DNA of 49,810 nt, taken from positions 1 through 49,810 of the forward strand of contig JADBYK010000094.1 in the NCBI GenBank assembly GCA_020403045.1, given 5' to 3'. The notes under the pieces are model-generated. The model was not told where the DNA came from. It did not search any database and was given only the letters and a program-made list of their open reading frames with translations. Positions 42,146-49,810 of the stretch are shown piece by piece. Source of the DNA: Cytophagales bacterium. GTDB lineage: Bacteria > Bacteroidota > Bacteroidia > Cytophagales > Cyclobacteriaceae. Each line of letters begins with the position of its first letter. Positions within the stretch are counted from its first letter, which is position 1. The translations under genes were made by a program, and so were the position numbers.

Positions 42146-45100
42146 CATGTTGTTATTGGTAACAGAACCTCGATTGCTGCCTCGACATTTGTGATTTCTT
42201 CTACCGTCAAAATCGGCTTGCCTCCGGTCTCTTTTACTCGACACTTTTTTGGGTGAGTTTGCACAAACGCTAAAATTCTTCCAAACACGTCTGATTTAAA
42301 ATATTCGTCTTTGCCGGAAACGAAGTAGCCTCTGAGCTTATCATTTTTTAAACTAATCTTTTCGAAACCCAGCTCTTCGCCCATCCAGCGTAGGCGAACG
42401 GTGTTAATCAATTGCTCGACCGCCACGGGTAGGGAGCCAAAACGATCGACCAAAGAACTAGAAAACTTCTGCAGCTCTTCTTCATTCTTAATATTATCCA
42501 ACGATGAATAAAGTTGGAGACGCTCACTGGTATTGTTGATATAGGTGTCAGGAATAAGAATCTCCAAATCAGTTTCGATAATACAATCCTGGACGACCAA
42601 CTTTGCCTTCGCAGTTAACTCTTCAGCAAAAAGATCTTTGAATACTGTTTCTTTCAGCTCTTGTATTGCGTCATCTAATATTTTATGATAAGTATCAAAG
42701 CCCAAGTCGGTGATAAATCCACTTTGTTCGCCACCCAGTAGATTACCTGCGCCACGAATGTCCAAATCTCGCATGGCCACTTTAAATCCGTCACCCAGTT
42801 CAGAAAACTCCTCGAGTGCAGCCAGTCTTTTTCGCGAGTCAGAAGATAAAACAGATGTGGGAGGTGTAAGCAAGTAACAAAATGCTTTTTTGTTGGATCG
42901 CCCTACTCGCCCTCTCATCTGATGTAGATCACTCAGTCCAAATAGATTCGCGTGGTTGATGATAATAGTATTAGCGTTTGGTATATCTAATCCTGACTCT
43001 ATAATATTTGTTGACACCAACACGTCATACTCGCCTTCAATGAACTTGAGCATCACCTTCTCGAGTTTGTCGCCATCCATTTGTCCGTGGGCAATACCTA
43101 TTCGCGAATCGGGCACCAATTTGAAAATGACATTGGCCACCTGATCGATATCGCTTATTCTATTATGAACAAAAAAAACTTGCCCTCCTCTTCGCAATTC
43201 ATGACTGACGGCATCACGAATGATTTCTTCGTTGTAGGTATGAAGTTCAGTCGTCACCGGTTGACGATTAGGTGGTGCCGTGGCAATAATGCTTAGGTCA
43301 CGCGCTCCCATTAACGAAAAATGTAGTGTGCGCGGAATTGGAGTTGCCGTAAGAGTAAGCACATCCACGTTAACTTTCAATTCCTTTAGTCGGTCTTTTA
43401 CTTTCACACCAAATTTCTGTTCCTCATCTATCACGAGCAATCCCAGCTCCTTAAACTCTACGTCTTTGCTAACAACTCGATGCGTTCCAATTATAATGTT
43501 GACGATACCCTCCTTAACCTGCTTAATAATTTCTTTGATTTCTTTTTCTGTCTTGAATCGCGAGACATACTCGATCTTCACGGGGAAATTTGCCAGCCGC
43601 TCAGAAAAGGTCCGATAATGTTGCATGGCAAGAATCGTAGTAGGCACTAGCACCGCCACTTGTTTTCCCTCAGTCGCGGCTTTGAAAGCAGCCCGGATGG
43701 CCACTTCCGTTTTTCCAAAACCAACATCACCACATACCAGGCGATCCATCGGGTGAGGTTGTTGCATATCATGCTTCACATCTTCTGTGGCTTTGGCCTG
43801 ATCTGGCGTATCTTGATAGATAAAGGATGACTCTAGCTCAGCCTGCAAAAAACCATCTTCTGCATAGGCAAAACCAGGCGCTTGCTTTCGCTTGGCATAA
43901 AGCTCAATCAGTTCCTTGGCAATGTCTTTTACTTTCTTCTTTGCTTTTGCCTTTTTCCCTTCCCATTCACCGCTACCTAACTTGCTGATGGAAGGAGCTG
44001 CTCCCTCTTTGCCTGAATATTTTGAAATTTTGTGCAACGAATGTATGCTCACATACATCATGTCATCATCGCGAAACACCAGACGTATCGCTTCCTGTTC
44101 TTTGCCGTTCACCTCCTTTTTTTCCAATCCGGCAAACTTGGCGATGCCATAATCGATGTGAGTAACAAAGTCTCCGGGTTGTAGCGTCTGCAACTCGCGA
44201 AATGTAAGTGCCTTTGACTTTGAAAATTTTTCTTTGCTGCGGTAGCGATGGTAGCGTTCAAAAATCTGATGATCTGTATAACAGACTATCTTTAATGTTG
44301 GATCAACAAAGCCTTGCCGTAAAGAAAATTCCAGCGTTTGAAATCTCAACTCTGGGTGTATCTCTTCAAAAACTCCGTGCAAACGTTCTGCTTGCTTAGG
44401 TTGCTCAGCAGCAATAAAATTCACAAAGCTTTGCTGTTGATACTCCAATAAATTGGAAGCTAGGAGTTCAAAATTTTTGTTGAAAGAGGGTTGGGCTGAT
44501 GATTTTAACTCAAATGTCTTCTGTGGCTCAAAGAAATAACGAGAACCAAACTCAATCCTTCCAAACTTCTTGAATTGCTGCTGTAAACTTTCGTCTGTCT
44601 CAAACAACTGGTTTGGCTCCAGCACCACTTTTGTCTGCCCGCTTTCGCGCAGAATTTTATCAAAGTTCTGGGTGGCTTTTTCAAAACAGCGAGCAATAAT
44701 GTCAGTGGTAAGCACCGCGTCTTTTATCCAGATTCGAGACGAGGATGAAATAAAGTCAAAAAAAGACTGGCGCTCTTCCAATATCAGTCGCGTCTGCACA
44801 TTAGGCATTAAGCTGATTTTTTCCTGCACGTCAACTGACAATTGAGAGCCCGGATCGAAGCTTCTGATGCTATCTACTTCATTGCCATACAACTCTATTC
44901 GGTAAGGACGTTCGTTGGCAAAGGAAAACACATCGATGATTCCCCCGCGCATAGCAAACTGACCAGCCTCGGCAACGAAATCTGTTTTCTCAAAGTCGTA
45001 GGTATGCAGGTACTCTTCTAAAAATTCGCGATCGAGCACCTCGCCTTTTTGAATGACAAATGTGTTGGACGCCAATGATTTTTTGTTGATCACCTTTTCC

Positions 45101-45489
45101 GATAGCGCCTCGGGGTAGGTAATGATGATGTTGCCATCTGGATGGTTACTAAGCTGATTTAGTACTTCCGCACGCATTAACACATTTGCATTCTCTACTT
45201 CATCATACTCGTAAGGACGTTTGTAGGACATCGGGAAAAGGAAAATCTCCTTCTCGCCAAGCAGGTTCTGAATATCATTTAAAAAAAAGGAGGCTTCTTC
45301 GCGGTCGTGTAAAATCACAATGTGATTTGCTCTAACACTTTTGTGAACCGCTGCCACTAGAACAGCATCTAGGCTCCCGTGAAGGCCTTTAACCTGAATA
45401 ACATTTGAGGTAGACGCACGAATCCCTTCGGCCAAGGTTTGGATATAACCATCCGCGCGATAAAGAGAGAGGAAATCAGATGCCTTCAC
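42106..45489 (-). CDS. mfd: Transcription-repair coupling factor
   Basis: The protein of about 1127 residues removes RNA polymerase stalled at DNA damage and recruits UvrA. It shows the UvrB-like N-terminal region (FAMRGGIIDVFSF), the RNA-polymerase interaction domain (FVTHIDYGIAKFAGLEKKEV), a RecG-type motor with Walker A GDVGFGKTE (Lys593 counted from this start), DEEQ box, TATPIPRTLHFSLMGARDLS and QMRGRVGRS, and a C-terminal TRCF domain. The open frame reaches back to a GTG at 45573, but the GTG at 45489 gives the usual N-terminus (KASDFLSLYRADGYIQ) and leaves room for the divergent gene's promoter. Confidence 0.95.
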   Translation of the reverse strand: MKASDFLSLYRADGYIQTLAEGIRASTSNVIQVKGLHGSLDAVLVAAVHKSVRANHIVILHDREEASFFLNDIQNLLGEKEIFLFPMSYKRPYEYDEVENANVLMRAEVLNQLSNHPDGNIIITYPEALSEKVINKKSLASNTFVIQKGEVLDREFLEEYLHTYDFEKTDFVAEAGQFAMRGGIIDVFSFANERPYRIELYGNEVDSIRSFDPGSQLSVDVQEKISLMPNVQTRLILEERQSFFDFISSSSRIWIKDAVLTTDIIARCFEKATQNFDKILRESGQTKVVLEPNQLFETDESLQQQFKKFGRIEFGSRYFFEPQKTFELKSSAQPSFNKNFELLASNLLEYQQQSFVNFIAAEQPKQAERLHGVFEEIHPELRFQTLEFSLRQGFVDPTLKIVCYTDHQIFERYHRYRSKEKFSKSKALTFRELQTLQPGDFVTHIDYGIAKFAGLEKKEVNGKEQEAIRLVFRDDDMMYVSIHSLHKISKYSGKEGAAPSISKLGSGEWEGKKAKAKKKVKDIAKELIELYAKRKQAPGFAYAEDGFLQAELESSFIYQDTPDQAKATEDVKHDMQQPHPMDRLVCGDVGFGKTEVAIRAAFKAATEGKQVAVLVPTTILAMQHYRTFSERLANFPVKIEYVSRFKTEKEIKEIIKQVKEGIVNIIIGTHRVVSKDVEFKELGLLVIDEEQKFGVKVKDRLKELKVNVDVLTLTATPIPRTLHFSLMGARDLSIIATAPPNRQPVTTELHTYNEEIIRDAVSHELRRGGQVFFVHNRISDIDQVANVIFKLVPDSRIGIAHGQMDGDKLEKVMLKFIEGEYDVLVSTNIIESGLDIPNANTIIINHANLFGLSDLHQMRGRVGRSNKKAFCYLLTPPTSVLSSDSRKRLAALEEFSELGDGFKVAMRDLDIRGAGNLLGGEQSGFITDLGFDTYHKILDDAIQELKETVFKDLFAEELTAKAKLVVQDCIIETDLEILIPDTYINNTSERLQLYSSLDNIKNEEELQKFSSSLVDRFGSLPVAVEQLINTVRLRWMGEELGFEKISLKNDKLRGYFVSGKDEYFKSDVFGRILAFVQTHPKKCRVKETGGKPILTVEEITNVEAAIEVLLPITTCYNANSRKETFST

Positions 45490-45560
45490 AAAAAGAGGCG
45501 CAAATATAATCAGTTCAATGGATCCGTTTACAGCTTCCTCTTTTTTGGATGGATAATTAT

Positions 45561-45568
45561 TACCTTTG
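45561..45568 (+). promoter_or_regulatory. Candidate -7 promoter box (TACCTTTG)
   Basis: TACCTTTG fits TAnnTTTG and ends 20 nt before the ATG at 45589. A TTG-containing T-run at 45541-45547 could be the -33 element, but its spacing is short. It lies in the 99-nt divergent gap with mfd. Confidence 0.35.
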
Positions 45569-45588
45569 ACCACAACTACAATTCATTC

Positions 45589-46914
45589 ATGAGGATCACC
45601 CATTATCTGGTTTTGGCAACAGCTCTTATCTGTTGCAATAAAAAAGAAGACAAAGAGCTTTCCTCTTTTGATCAGATCCAGACTCAAATATTGAATACCT
45701 CGTGCGCAATCTCGGGCTGCCACCAGTCCTCCAAAGATGTCACCTTTCTTCAACATGGATTAGTCCTTGAGAAGTCGACCTCTTATGATAATCTAATTAA
45801 CAAAAACCCTAAAAATGGAAATGCTTTAGTTGATAAACTTTTGCTGGTGAAGCCTTTCAAAGCTGACGAGAGTTTGCTCTACCACAAGATTCATTTTGCC
45901 GATCACCACCAAAGCGACTATGGAAACCTAATGCCTCTAGGTTTGCCTCCGTTATATGAAGGGCAAGTAGAGTTTATTCGAAGATGGATCGAAGCGGGTG
46001 CCCCAAAAGCAGGAAAAGTAGTAGACGAATCTCTTTTAGAGGACAAAACAATTATGGTAGAACCCTTTGAGCCTCTGGAGGCACCGCCAGCAGGTAAAGG
46101 AATACAGGTTGTCATCCCTGCGTTTGATGTCGCTCCCAATTTCGAGCGTGAATTTTTTGTGTATAAGAAACTGGGCAACACCCAGGACATTTATGTGAAT
46201 CGCTTTCAAATAAAAATGCGACCTAATAGCCATCATTTTTTGATGTATGACTTTAATGATCAACTGCCCTTACTATTCAAACCCTCTTTAGATGTAATAA
46301 GAGATATACGAAACCCAAATGGAACTAGTATTCCCTTCAATATGATAACCATGGCCTACCACACCTATGTAGCTGGCAGCCAAACCACGTATTCTGATTT
46401 TCAGCTACCAGAAAATGTAGTGTTTATGTTCCCGGCAGGGGTTGCGATGGATTTAAATTCACATTATGTCAATAAATCCACCACAACCATAAAGGGCGAA
46501 ATATTTATGAATTTATATACTGTTGAATTAACCCCACTAACGAAGATTGCTCGGCCCATTAACTTTGGCAATCAATCTTTTAATCTGCCCCCTAAGCAAA
46601 GAACTGTCATCGTAAAAGATTATTTGTTTGATCGACCCGTAAAGATTATTTCACTTACTTCTCATACTCACCAACTCGGTGAGAAGTTTGTGATTAAAAT
46701 TAAAGGTGGCACCCGAAATGGCGAAGTCGTCTATACCAGTTCGGACTGGCATCATCCTGAGACCACTAATTACAGTCCTCCTATTTTGCTCAAGTCAAAT
46801 GAAGGTTTGACATCTGAAATTACGTACAACAATACCAAAGATGTTGCCATTAAATTTGGCTTAACGAGTGAAGATGAAATGGGTATTATTTTTGGGTATT
46901 TTATCGAGAACTAG
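45589..46914 (+). CDS. Lipoprotein with CX4CH heme-like motif and PHM-type copper monooxygenase domain
   Basis: The 441-residue lipoprotein (lipobox ALIC, Cys15) first shows a cytochrome-like segment: TSCAISGCHQ with Cys39, Cys44 and His45 (CX4CH), then LMPLGLPPL and VEFIRRWIEAGAP, as in cytochrome-like domains. The C-terminal part has a full set of copper-ligand candidates of the peptidylglycine alpha-hydroxylating/dopamine-beta monooxygenase fold: His215-His216 (NSHHFLMY), His292 (NSHYVN), His359 and His361 (SHTHQLG) and Met431 (DEMGIIFGYF). The order and spacing follow the CuH (HH plus H) and CuM (HxH plus M) sites. An ORF start further upstream at 45439 would run into mfd; ATG at 45589 is preferred. 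Substrate unknown. Confidence 0.78.
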   Translation: MRITHYLVLATALICCNKKEDKELSSFDQIQTQILNTSCAISGCHQSSKDVTFLQHGLVLEKSTSYDNLINKNPKNGNALVDKLLLVKPFKADESLLYHKIHFADHHQSDYGNLMPLGLPPLYEGQVEFIRRWIEAGAPKAGKVVDESLLEDKTIMVEPFEPLEAPPAGKGIQVVIPAFDVAPNFEREFFVYKKLGNTQDIYVNRFQIKMRPNSHHFLMYDFNDQLPLLFKPSLDVIRDIRNPNGTSIPFNMITMAYHTYVAGSQTTYSDFQLPENVVFMFPAGVAMDLNSHYVNKSTTTIKGEIFMNLYTVELTPLTKIARPINFGNQSFNLPPKQRTVIVKDYLFDRPVKIISLTSHTHQLGEKFVIKIKGGTRNGEVVYTSSDWHHPETTNYSPPILLKSNEGLTSEITYNNTKDVAIKFGLTSEDEMGIIFGYFIEN

Positions 46915-46932
46915 TTTCTGTTCAGTTTAAGG

Positions 46933-47121
46933 ATGTATTATCTCCGTAACTTATGTTTACTGATTTCCCTCTCTTCGGCAATACTATTAATCCTTGGGCT
47001 AATTAGACCTTGGATTATGTTGTGGTGGGAAGATGTACAAAACCGAAAGAAGGTAATTAAGGTATATGGCACACTATCACTTTTCTTTTTAATAATGTAC
47101 TTCCTGCTGAGTGCTATTTAA
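46933..47121 (+). CDS. Small two-helix membrane protein
   Basis: The 62-residue protein has a first helix (about 5-24), a conserved-looking loop RPWIMLWWEDVQNRKKVIKVYG and a second helix (about 47-61). I recall small Bacteroidota membrane proteins with this WW...NR..V...YG loop. It starts 18 nt after the monooxygenase-like gene behind an AAGG box and is probably co-transcribed. It overlaps the convergent methyltransferase gene by 8 nt. Function is unknown. Confidence 0.7.
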   Translation: MYYLRNLCLLISLSSAILLILGLIRPWIMLWWEDVQNRKKVIKVYGTLSLFFLIMYFLLSAI

Positions 47122-48322
47122 TTCTGGAGGCCAAGACAATTGTCTTTTTCTTTTGATCTGAAAAGCCAATCACGTACTTTTCTCCTCCATCTTTCAGTTT
47201 CAGTTTCTTTTTTAATTCCTGAGCAGACAACGGATAATTGCGTGTAGCCACATTTGCTTTGCCCTCCGGCAATAGCTCCTTCAACAATTGTAAGGTGGGA
47301 TTTAACGCTTCTATTTTGAAAACACGGCCGGGAAAATCAGTGAACAAGTTTGGCGAAGTGTAAAGGTGTGTATTGGCTTGCAGCTTGCGAAGTCCAAATT
47401 TTTCTGCAACAAGTTTGAATGCCCCCGATTTCAAGATGGATGCGTTTGGCTCGTACAAATAATCTAGGGGTGATGAAAAAACCACGGTAGCAGCTTTTTC
47501 TTCTGAGGCCGTAAACAAAAATCTCTCGACTACGGATCCTTCGTTTGAGAGGTTAACCGTATCAATAATCGGCTCGCCCTCGAAACCAAATTTCTGCAAA
47601 AACAATAACTCTTTGCATTCATTCTCTACCGAAACTACGACTACCTTAGTGACATATATTAACTCGCGTAGAGCCTGTTGAATATCGAGCAGCGGAGATG
47701 CTTTGGTTAAGATAAAATTTGAAAAGGAAAACAATACCTCTTGCAGAGCTGCGATGTTAGGTTGGCAGTCGGCAAGCTTAAATACTTTTTTTAATTCGCT
47801 TCTGCGAGAAGGGTCGATAAAAAATAGGTCAGCTAGTTTTGTATTGGCCTTCAAATACTCTTCTGCTGTTTGTCGCACATGCAAAATGGAGGTTCCCAAT
47901 AGTCGGTGATTGTGTGCCGCTATCGATGAAAGGTTTTCATTTGGCTCAATATGAATGACTTCTAAAAACAACTTACCCAGAAAAAAAGTGTCGACACCAA
48001 AGCCACCTGTAAGGTCAACCAATAAATTAAAATCAATCAATTCAGATTGTATCAGCGCTGCCTTAAACTTCGCTGTGGCCTCCGAAGAACTCTGTTCCAG
48101 ATTGCCAGAAGGTGGGTATACAATAGACGTTGTCTGGTACCAGGATGGAAATTTCAATTTTGCTTTCCGTCTGCCTATAACTTGGTTAGCCATTTCGGAA
48201 GAAGAGATGCCTAAAATCTCCTTTTTTGCGAGTAACAATTTCTTCTCATCTATGCTTTCGTTTGCGCTGAGGTATTTTTGTACTTCGGGGGTAGATATTA
48301 GATGCAGTTCACTTGATCGCAT
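47114..48322 (-). CDS. Class I SAM-dependent methyltransferase with THUMP-like C-terminus
   Basis: The 402-residue protein has SAM motif I LLVDLTGGFGVDTFFLG, an acidic strand-2 end (VIHIEPNENL), motif IV-like LFFIDPSRR and a C-terminal THUMP-like segment (NVATRNYPLSAQELKKKLKL followed by DGGEKYVIG). The N-terminal helical part (residues 1-90) is typical of this Bacteroidota group. The likely substrate is RNA, but the base and position are not known. The start is ATG at 48322. It diverges from the MFS gene across only 40 nt, so their promoters overlap. Confidence 0.85.
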   Translation of the reverse strand: MRSSELHLISTPEVQKYLSANESIDEKKLLLAKKEILGISSSEMANQVIGRRKAKLKFPSWYQTTSIVYPPSGNLEQSSSEATAKFKAALIQSELIDFNLLVDLTGGFGVDTFFLGKLFLEVIHIEPNENLSSIAAHNHRLLGTSILHVRQTAEEYLKANTKLADLFFIDPSRRSELKKVFKLADCQPNIAALQEVLFSFSNFILTKASPLLDIQQALRELIYVTKVVVVSVENECKELLFLQKFGFEGEPIIDTVNLSNEGSVVERFLFTASEEKAATVVFSSPLDYLYEPNASILKSGAFKLVAEKFGLRKLQANTHLYTSPNLFTDFPGRVFKIEALNPTLQLLKELLPEGKANVATRNYPLSAQELKKKLKLKDGGEKYVIGFSDQKKKTIVLASRIK

Positions 48323-48362
48323 GAAAGCAAAGTTGCAAATTCGCGCGCGTTTAATTTAGAAA

Positions 48363-49550
48363 ATGAAGAAATCTCCTCTCTTTGTTCTATTCGTCACCAT
48401 TTTTATTGACATGCTCGGATTCGGGATCATCATCCCTATCCTACCGATCTTCACAAAAGAATTAGGCGCACAAGACTATCAGGTCGGGTTGATCGCGATG
48501 ATCTTCCCCATCATGAATTTTCTGTTTGCTCCCTTTTGGGGAACGCTCAGCGACAGACATGGAAGACGACCCATCATGTTACTCAGCATTTTCATTACCG
48601 GCATAGCCTATTTTGTCTTTGCCCAGGCCAATGTTCTACTCATTTTGTTTTTGTCGCGCATGCTTTCAGGTATTGGGTCGGCTAACATCTCGGTTGCACA
48701 AGCCTACATTACAGATGTTACGTCACCGGAAGAGAGAACAAAGTCACTAGGCTTTCTGGGGGCTGCTTTTGGTATCGGCTTTATCATTGGTCCATCATTA
48801 GGTGGATTTCTGAAAAGTATCTCATCGACAGGAACCGTAGATTGGGTAGGTTATGTAGCTTCTGCTATGTGCTTTGTTAATTTGATAATGGCTTACTTCC
48901 TGCTTCCGGAATCGCTTAAAGAAAAAAAGAAAAATTTACCATTCAACTTTAAAGTAGTAACAGGCATAATCACTGAATTAAAAAAACCGCTGGTCAGTCA
49001 TTTACTTTGGATCAATTTTATTTTCATCACTGCGTTTATGCTCATGCAGATTGCCTGTTCACTAATGTGGAAAGAGGTGAACGGATTAAATGAAAAAGAA
49101 ATAGGTTACGTATTTGGTTTTGTGGGCGTAGCAACAGCCATCGTGCAAGGATTGTTAGTGGGCCGAATGGTAAAGTGGTTAGGCGAAGTAAAAATGATCT
49201 ACTATGGCATTTTCTTTATGGCGATCGGATTGGCCATCCTGCCCATAACTGGAAATCGATTCTTTATGCCTTTTGAATTTGTGGGGCTTGCCTTAATTGC
49301 CCTTGCTAATGGATGTCTTACTCCTGGCATTACCTCCTTGCTATCAAAATTCGCCAACCCCAAAGAAGTAGGTCAAGTGCTTGGTGTGAATCAATCGTTT
49401 GGCTCTGTGGCACGGGCAGCGGGAATGGGACTAAGCGGCTTTTTGTACAGCTTCAATTTCCATATTCCTTTTTTAGTTGGCACATTACTGATGTGCGTCT
49501 CGATTTTTTTTATCCGATCGTTCGAAAAGCGAGAAGATGTGTTGCCTTGA
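48363..49550 (+). CDS. MFS transporter, TetA-like DHA1 drug exporter group
   Basis: The 395-residue, 12-helix protein shows MFS motif A, GTLSDRHGRRPIML, after helix 2; the antiporter motif C block GAAFGIGFIIGPSLGG in helix 5; and an N-terminal helix with DMLGFGIIIPILP, as in TetA-type exporters. Its likely action is proton-coupled export of a small molecule; resistance cannot be inferred from sequence alone. The ATG start and TGA stop are clear. The gene is followed by repeats only. Confidence 0.9.
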   Translation: MKKSPLFVLFVTIFIDMLGFGIIIPILPIFTKELGAQDYQVGLIAMIFPIMNFLFAPFWGTLSDRHGRRPIMLLSIFITGIAYFVFAQANVLLILFLSRMLSGIGSANISVAQAYITDVTSPEERTKSLGFLGAAFGIGFIIGPSLGGFLKSISSTGTVDWVGYVASAMCFVNLIMAYFLLPESLKEKKKNLPFNFKVVTGIITELKKPLVSHLLWINFIFITAFMLMQIACSLMWKEVNGLNEKEIGYVFGFVGVATAIVQGLLVGRMVKWLGEVKMIYYGIFFMAIGLAILPITGNRFFMPFEFVGLALIALANGCLTPGITSLLSKFANPKEVGQVLGVNQSFGSVARAAGMGLSGFLYSFNFHIPFLVGTLLMCVSIFFIRSFEKREDVLP

Positions 49551-49558
49551 AAGTTCCA

Positions 49559-49626
49559 CCACGAAGGTCACGAATTCTCCTCCAAGGGCACAACGAAACA
49601 AGTTGCCGTGTACATTGCCTTCGTGG
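49559..49626. repeat. Fold-back repeat downstream of the MFS gene
   Basis: CCACGAAGG (49559-49567) is matched by CCTTCGTGG (49618-49626), a perfect 9-bp inverted pair, with further imperfect pairing inside (GGCACAACG and CCGTGT-type words). It starts 8 nt after the MFS stop and contains no gene. It has the look of the CCACGAAGG-type dispersed repeats common in Bacteroidota intergenic DNA and may double as a transcript end. Confidence 0.55.
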
Positions 49627-49670
49627 AAAATCTTCACCAAAAAACCACGTCAACTGGTAAATTTTACTTT

Positions 49671-49810
49671 AACCCAAACTATGCATTAGGAATGCATAGT
49701 TTGCCCAGGGGGTTGACGATCCGCCTGAGGCGGATGTCAAGGTTAAACCTCGTGACGCTTGCGGTCAGAGTCAGACATTTATCGTCTGACCTGACAATGA
49801 AAATCACCAA
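49671..49810 (-). repeat. Multi-hairpin noncoding repeat, right copy
   Basis: This is the reverse complement of 42-181, with the same three fold-backs; the long one is at 49676-49687/49691-49702. The window ends inside the element, so its outer edge is not seen. No ORF crosses it. The right copy is preceded by a further fold-back (49559-49626) after the MFS gene. Confidence 0.9.

Noticed and set aside
45439-45588. N-terminal extension of the copper monooxygenase-like protein
   Set aside because: It would overlap mfd, and the lipoprotein signal begins exactly at the ATG at 45589.
48363-49550. Antibiotic resistance gene (TetA)
   Set aside because: The fold and motifs are those of a general DHA1 exporter; sequence alone does not support a specific drug, so it is listed as a transporter only.
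42-49810. The two inverted end repeats could mark a composite mobile element carrying the whole 49.6 kb
   Set aside because: No transposase or integrase lies between them, and the content is mostly housekeeping. A contig broken at a dispersed repeat is simpler.
1-49810. tRNA, rRNA or known riboswitch in the gaps
   Set aside because: I found no cloverleaf, rRNA segment or recognisable riboswitch core in the intergenic regions, all of which are below 300 nt.

Overview
The window looks like chromosomal core DNA from a Bacteroidota (Cytophagales-like) bacterium. The evidence is a GldJ-like gliding lipoprotein, a patatin/POTRA/barrel outer-membrane protein, a Cys-variant M23 peptidase, a LolC/E-type permease next to rbfA, a bacterial GH3-like enzyme, weak ribosome binding sites with several TTG/GTG starts, and TAnnTTTG-type promoter boxes. 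I see no rRNA, tRNA, CRISPR array, transposase, integrase or phage gene. The window starts and stops inside two inverted copies of a 140-bp hairpin-rich noncoding repeat, so it may be a contig bounded by a dispersed repeat.

Layout. 0.2-6.1 kb (minus strand): PlpD-like patatin, M23 peptidase, DsbD. 6.3-10.3 kb (plus): LolA/B-like periplasmic protein and a large Asp-box (BNR/VPS10-like) beta-propeller protein, each followed by a clear terminator. 10.4-11.8 kb (minus): M20 dipeptidase. 12.0-20.8 kb (plus): glutamate synthase gltB and gltD, separated by an AT-rich insert of three exported-protein genes (a lipoprotein with an HEVLH motif, then two tandem paralogous secreted proteins). 20.8-27.1 kb (plus): CPBP membrane protease, three TPM-domain proteins, glyA, a small coiled-coil protein, tatC and rpiB. 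27.0-28.4 kb (minus): a multipass membrane protein. 28.6-36.4 kb (plus): rbfA, LolC/E-like permease, SNF2 helicase, EamA/DMT transporter, a tandem LAB_N membrane protein and a GH3-like protein. 36.4-38.8 kb (minus): an operon of a plug/regulatory-domain protein, an S41 protease lipoprotein and a small Cys-rich lipoprotein. 38.9-40.2 kb (plus): acetoacetate-decarboxylase-like protein and ComF, ending in a terminator that works in both directions. 40.3-45.5 kb: gldJ-like gene (minus), a small conserved-looking ORF (plus) and mfd (minus). 45.6-49.6 kb: a lipoprotein joining a CX4CH heme-like motif to a PHM-type copper monooxygenase domain, a small membrane protein, a THUMP-like methyltransferase (minus) and an MFS exporter.

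Themes. Envelope functions dominate: export (TatC), disulfide reduction (DsbD), lipoprotein and lipid handling (LolA-like, LolC/E-like, LAB_N), peptidoglycan and protein turnover (M23, S41, CPBP), and gliding (GldJ-like). Housekeeping genes for nitrogen assimilation, one-carbon metabolism, ribosome maturation and transcription-coupled repair lie between them. The parts least explained by known biology are the cassette that splits gltB from gltD, the heme plus copper-monooxygenase lipoprotein, and the multi-hairpin repeat at both ends.
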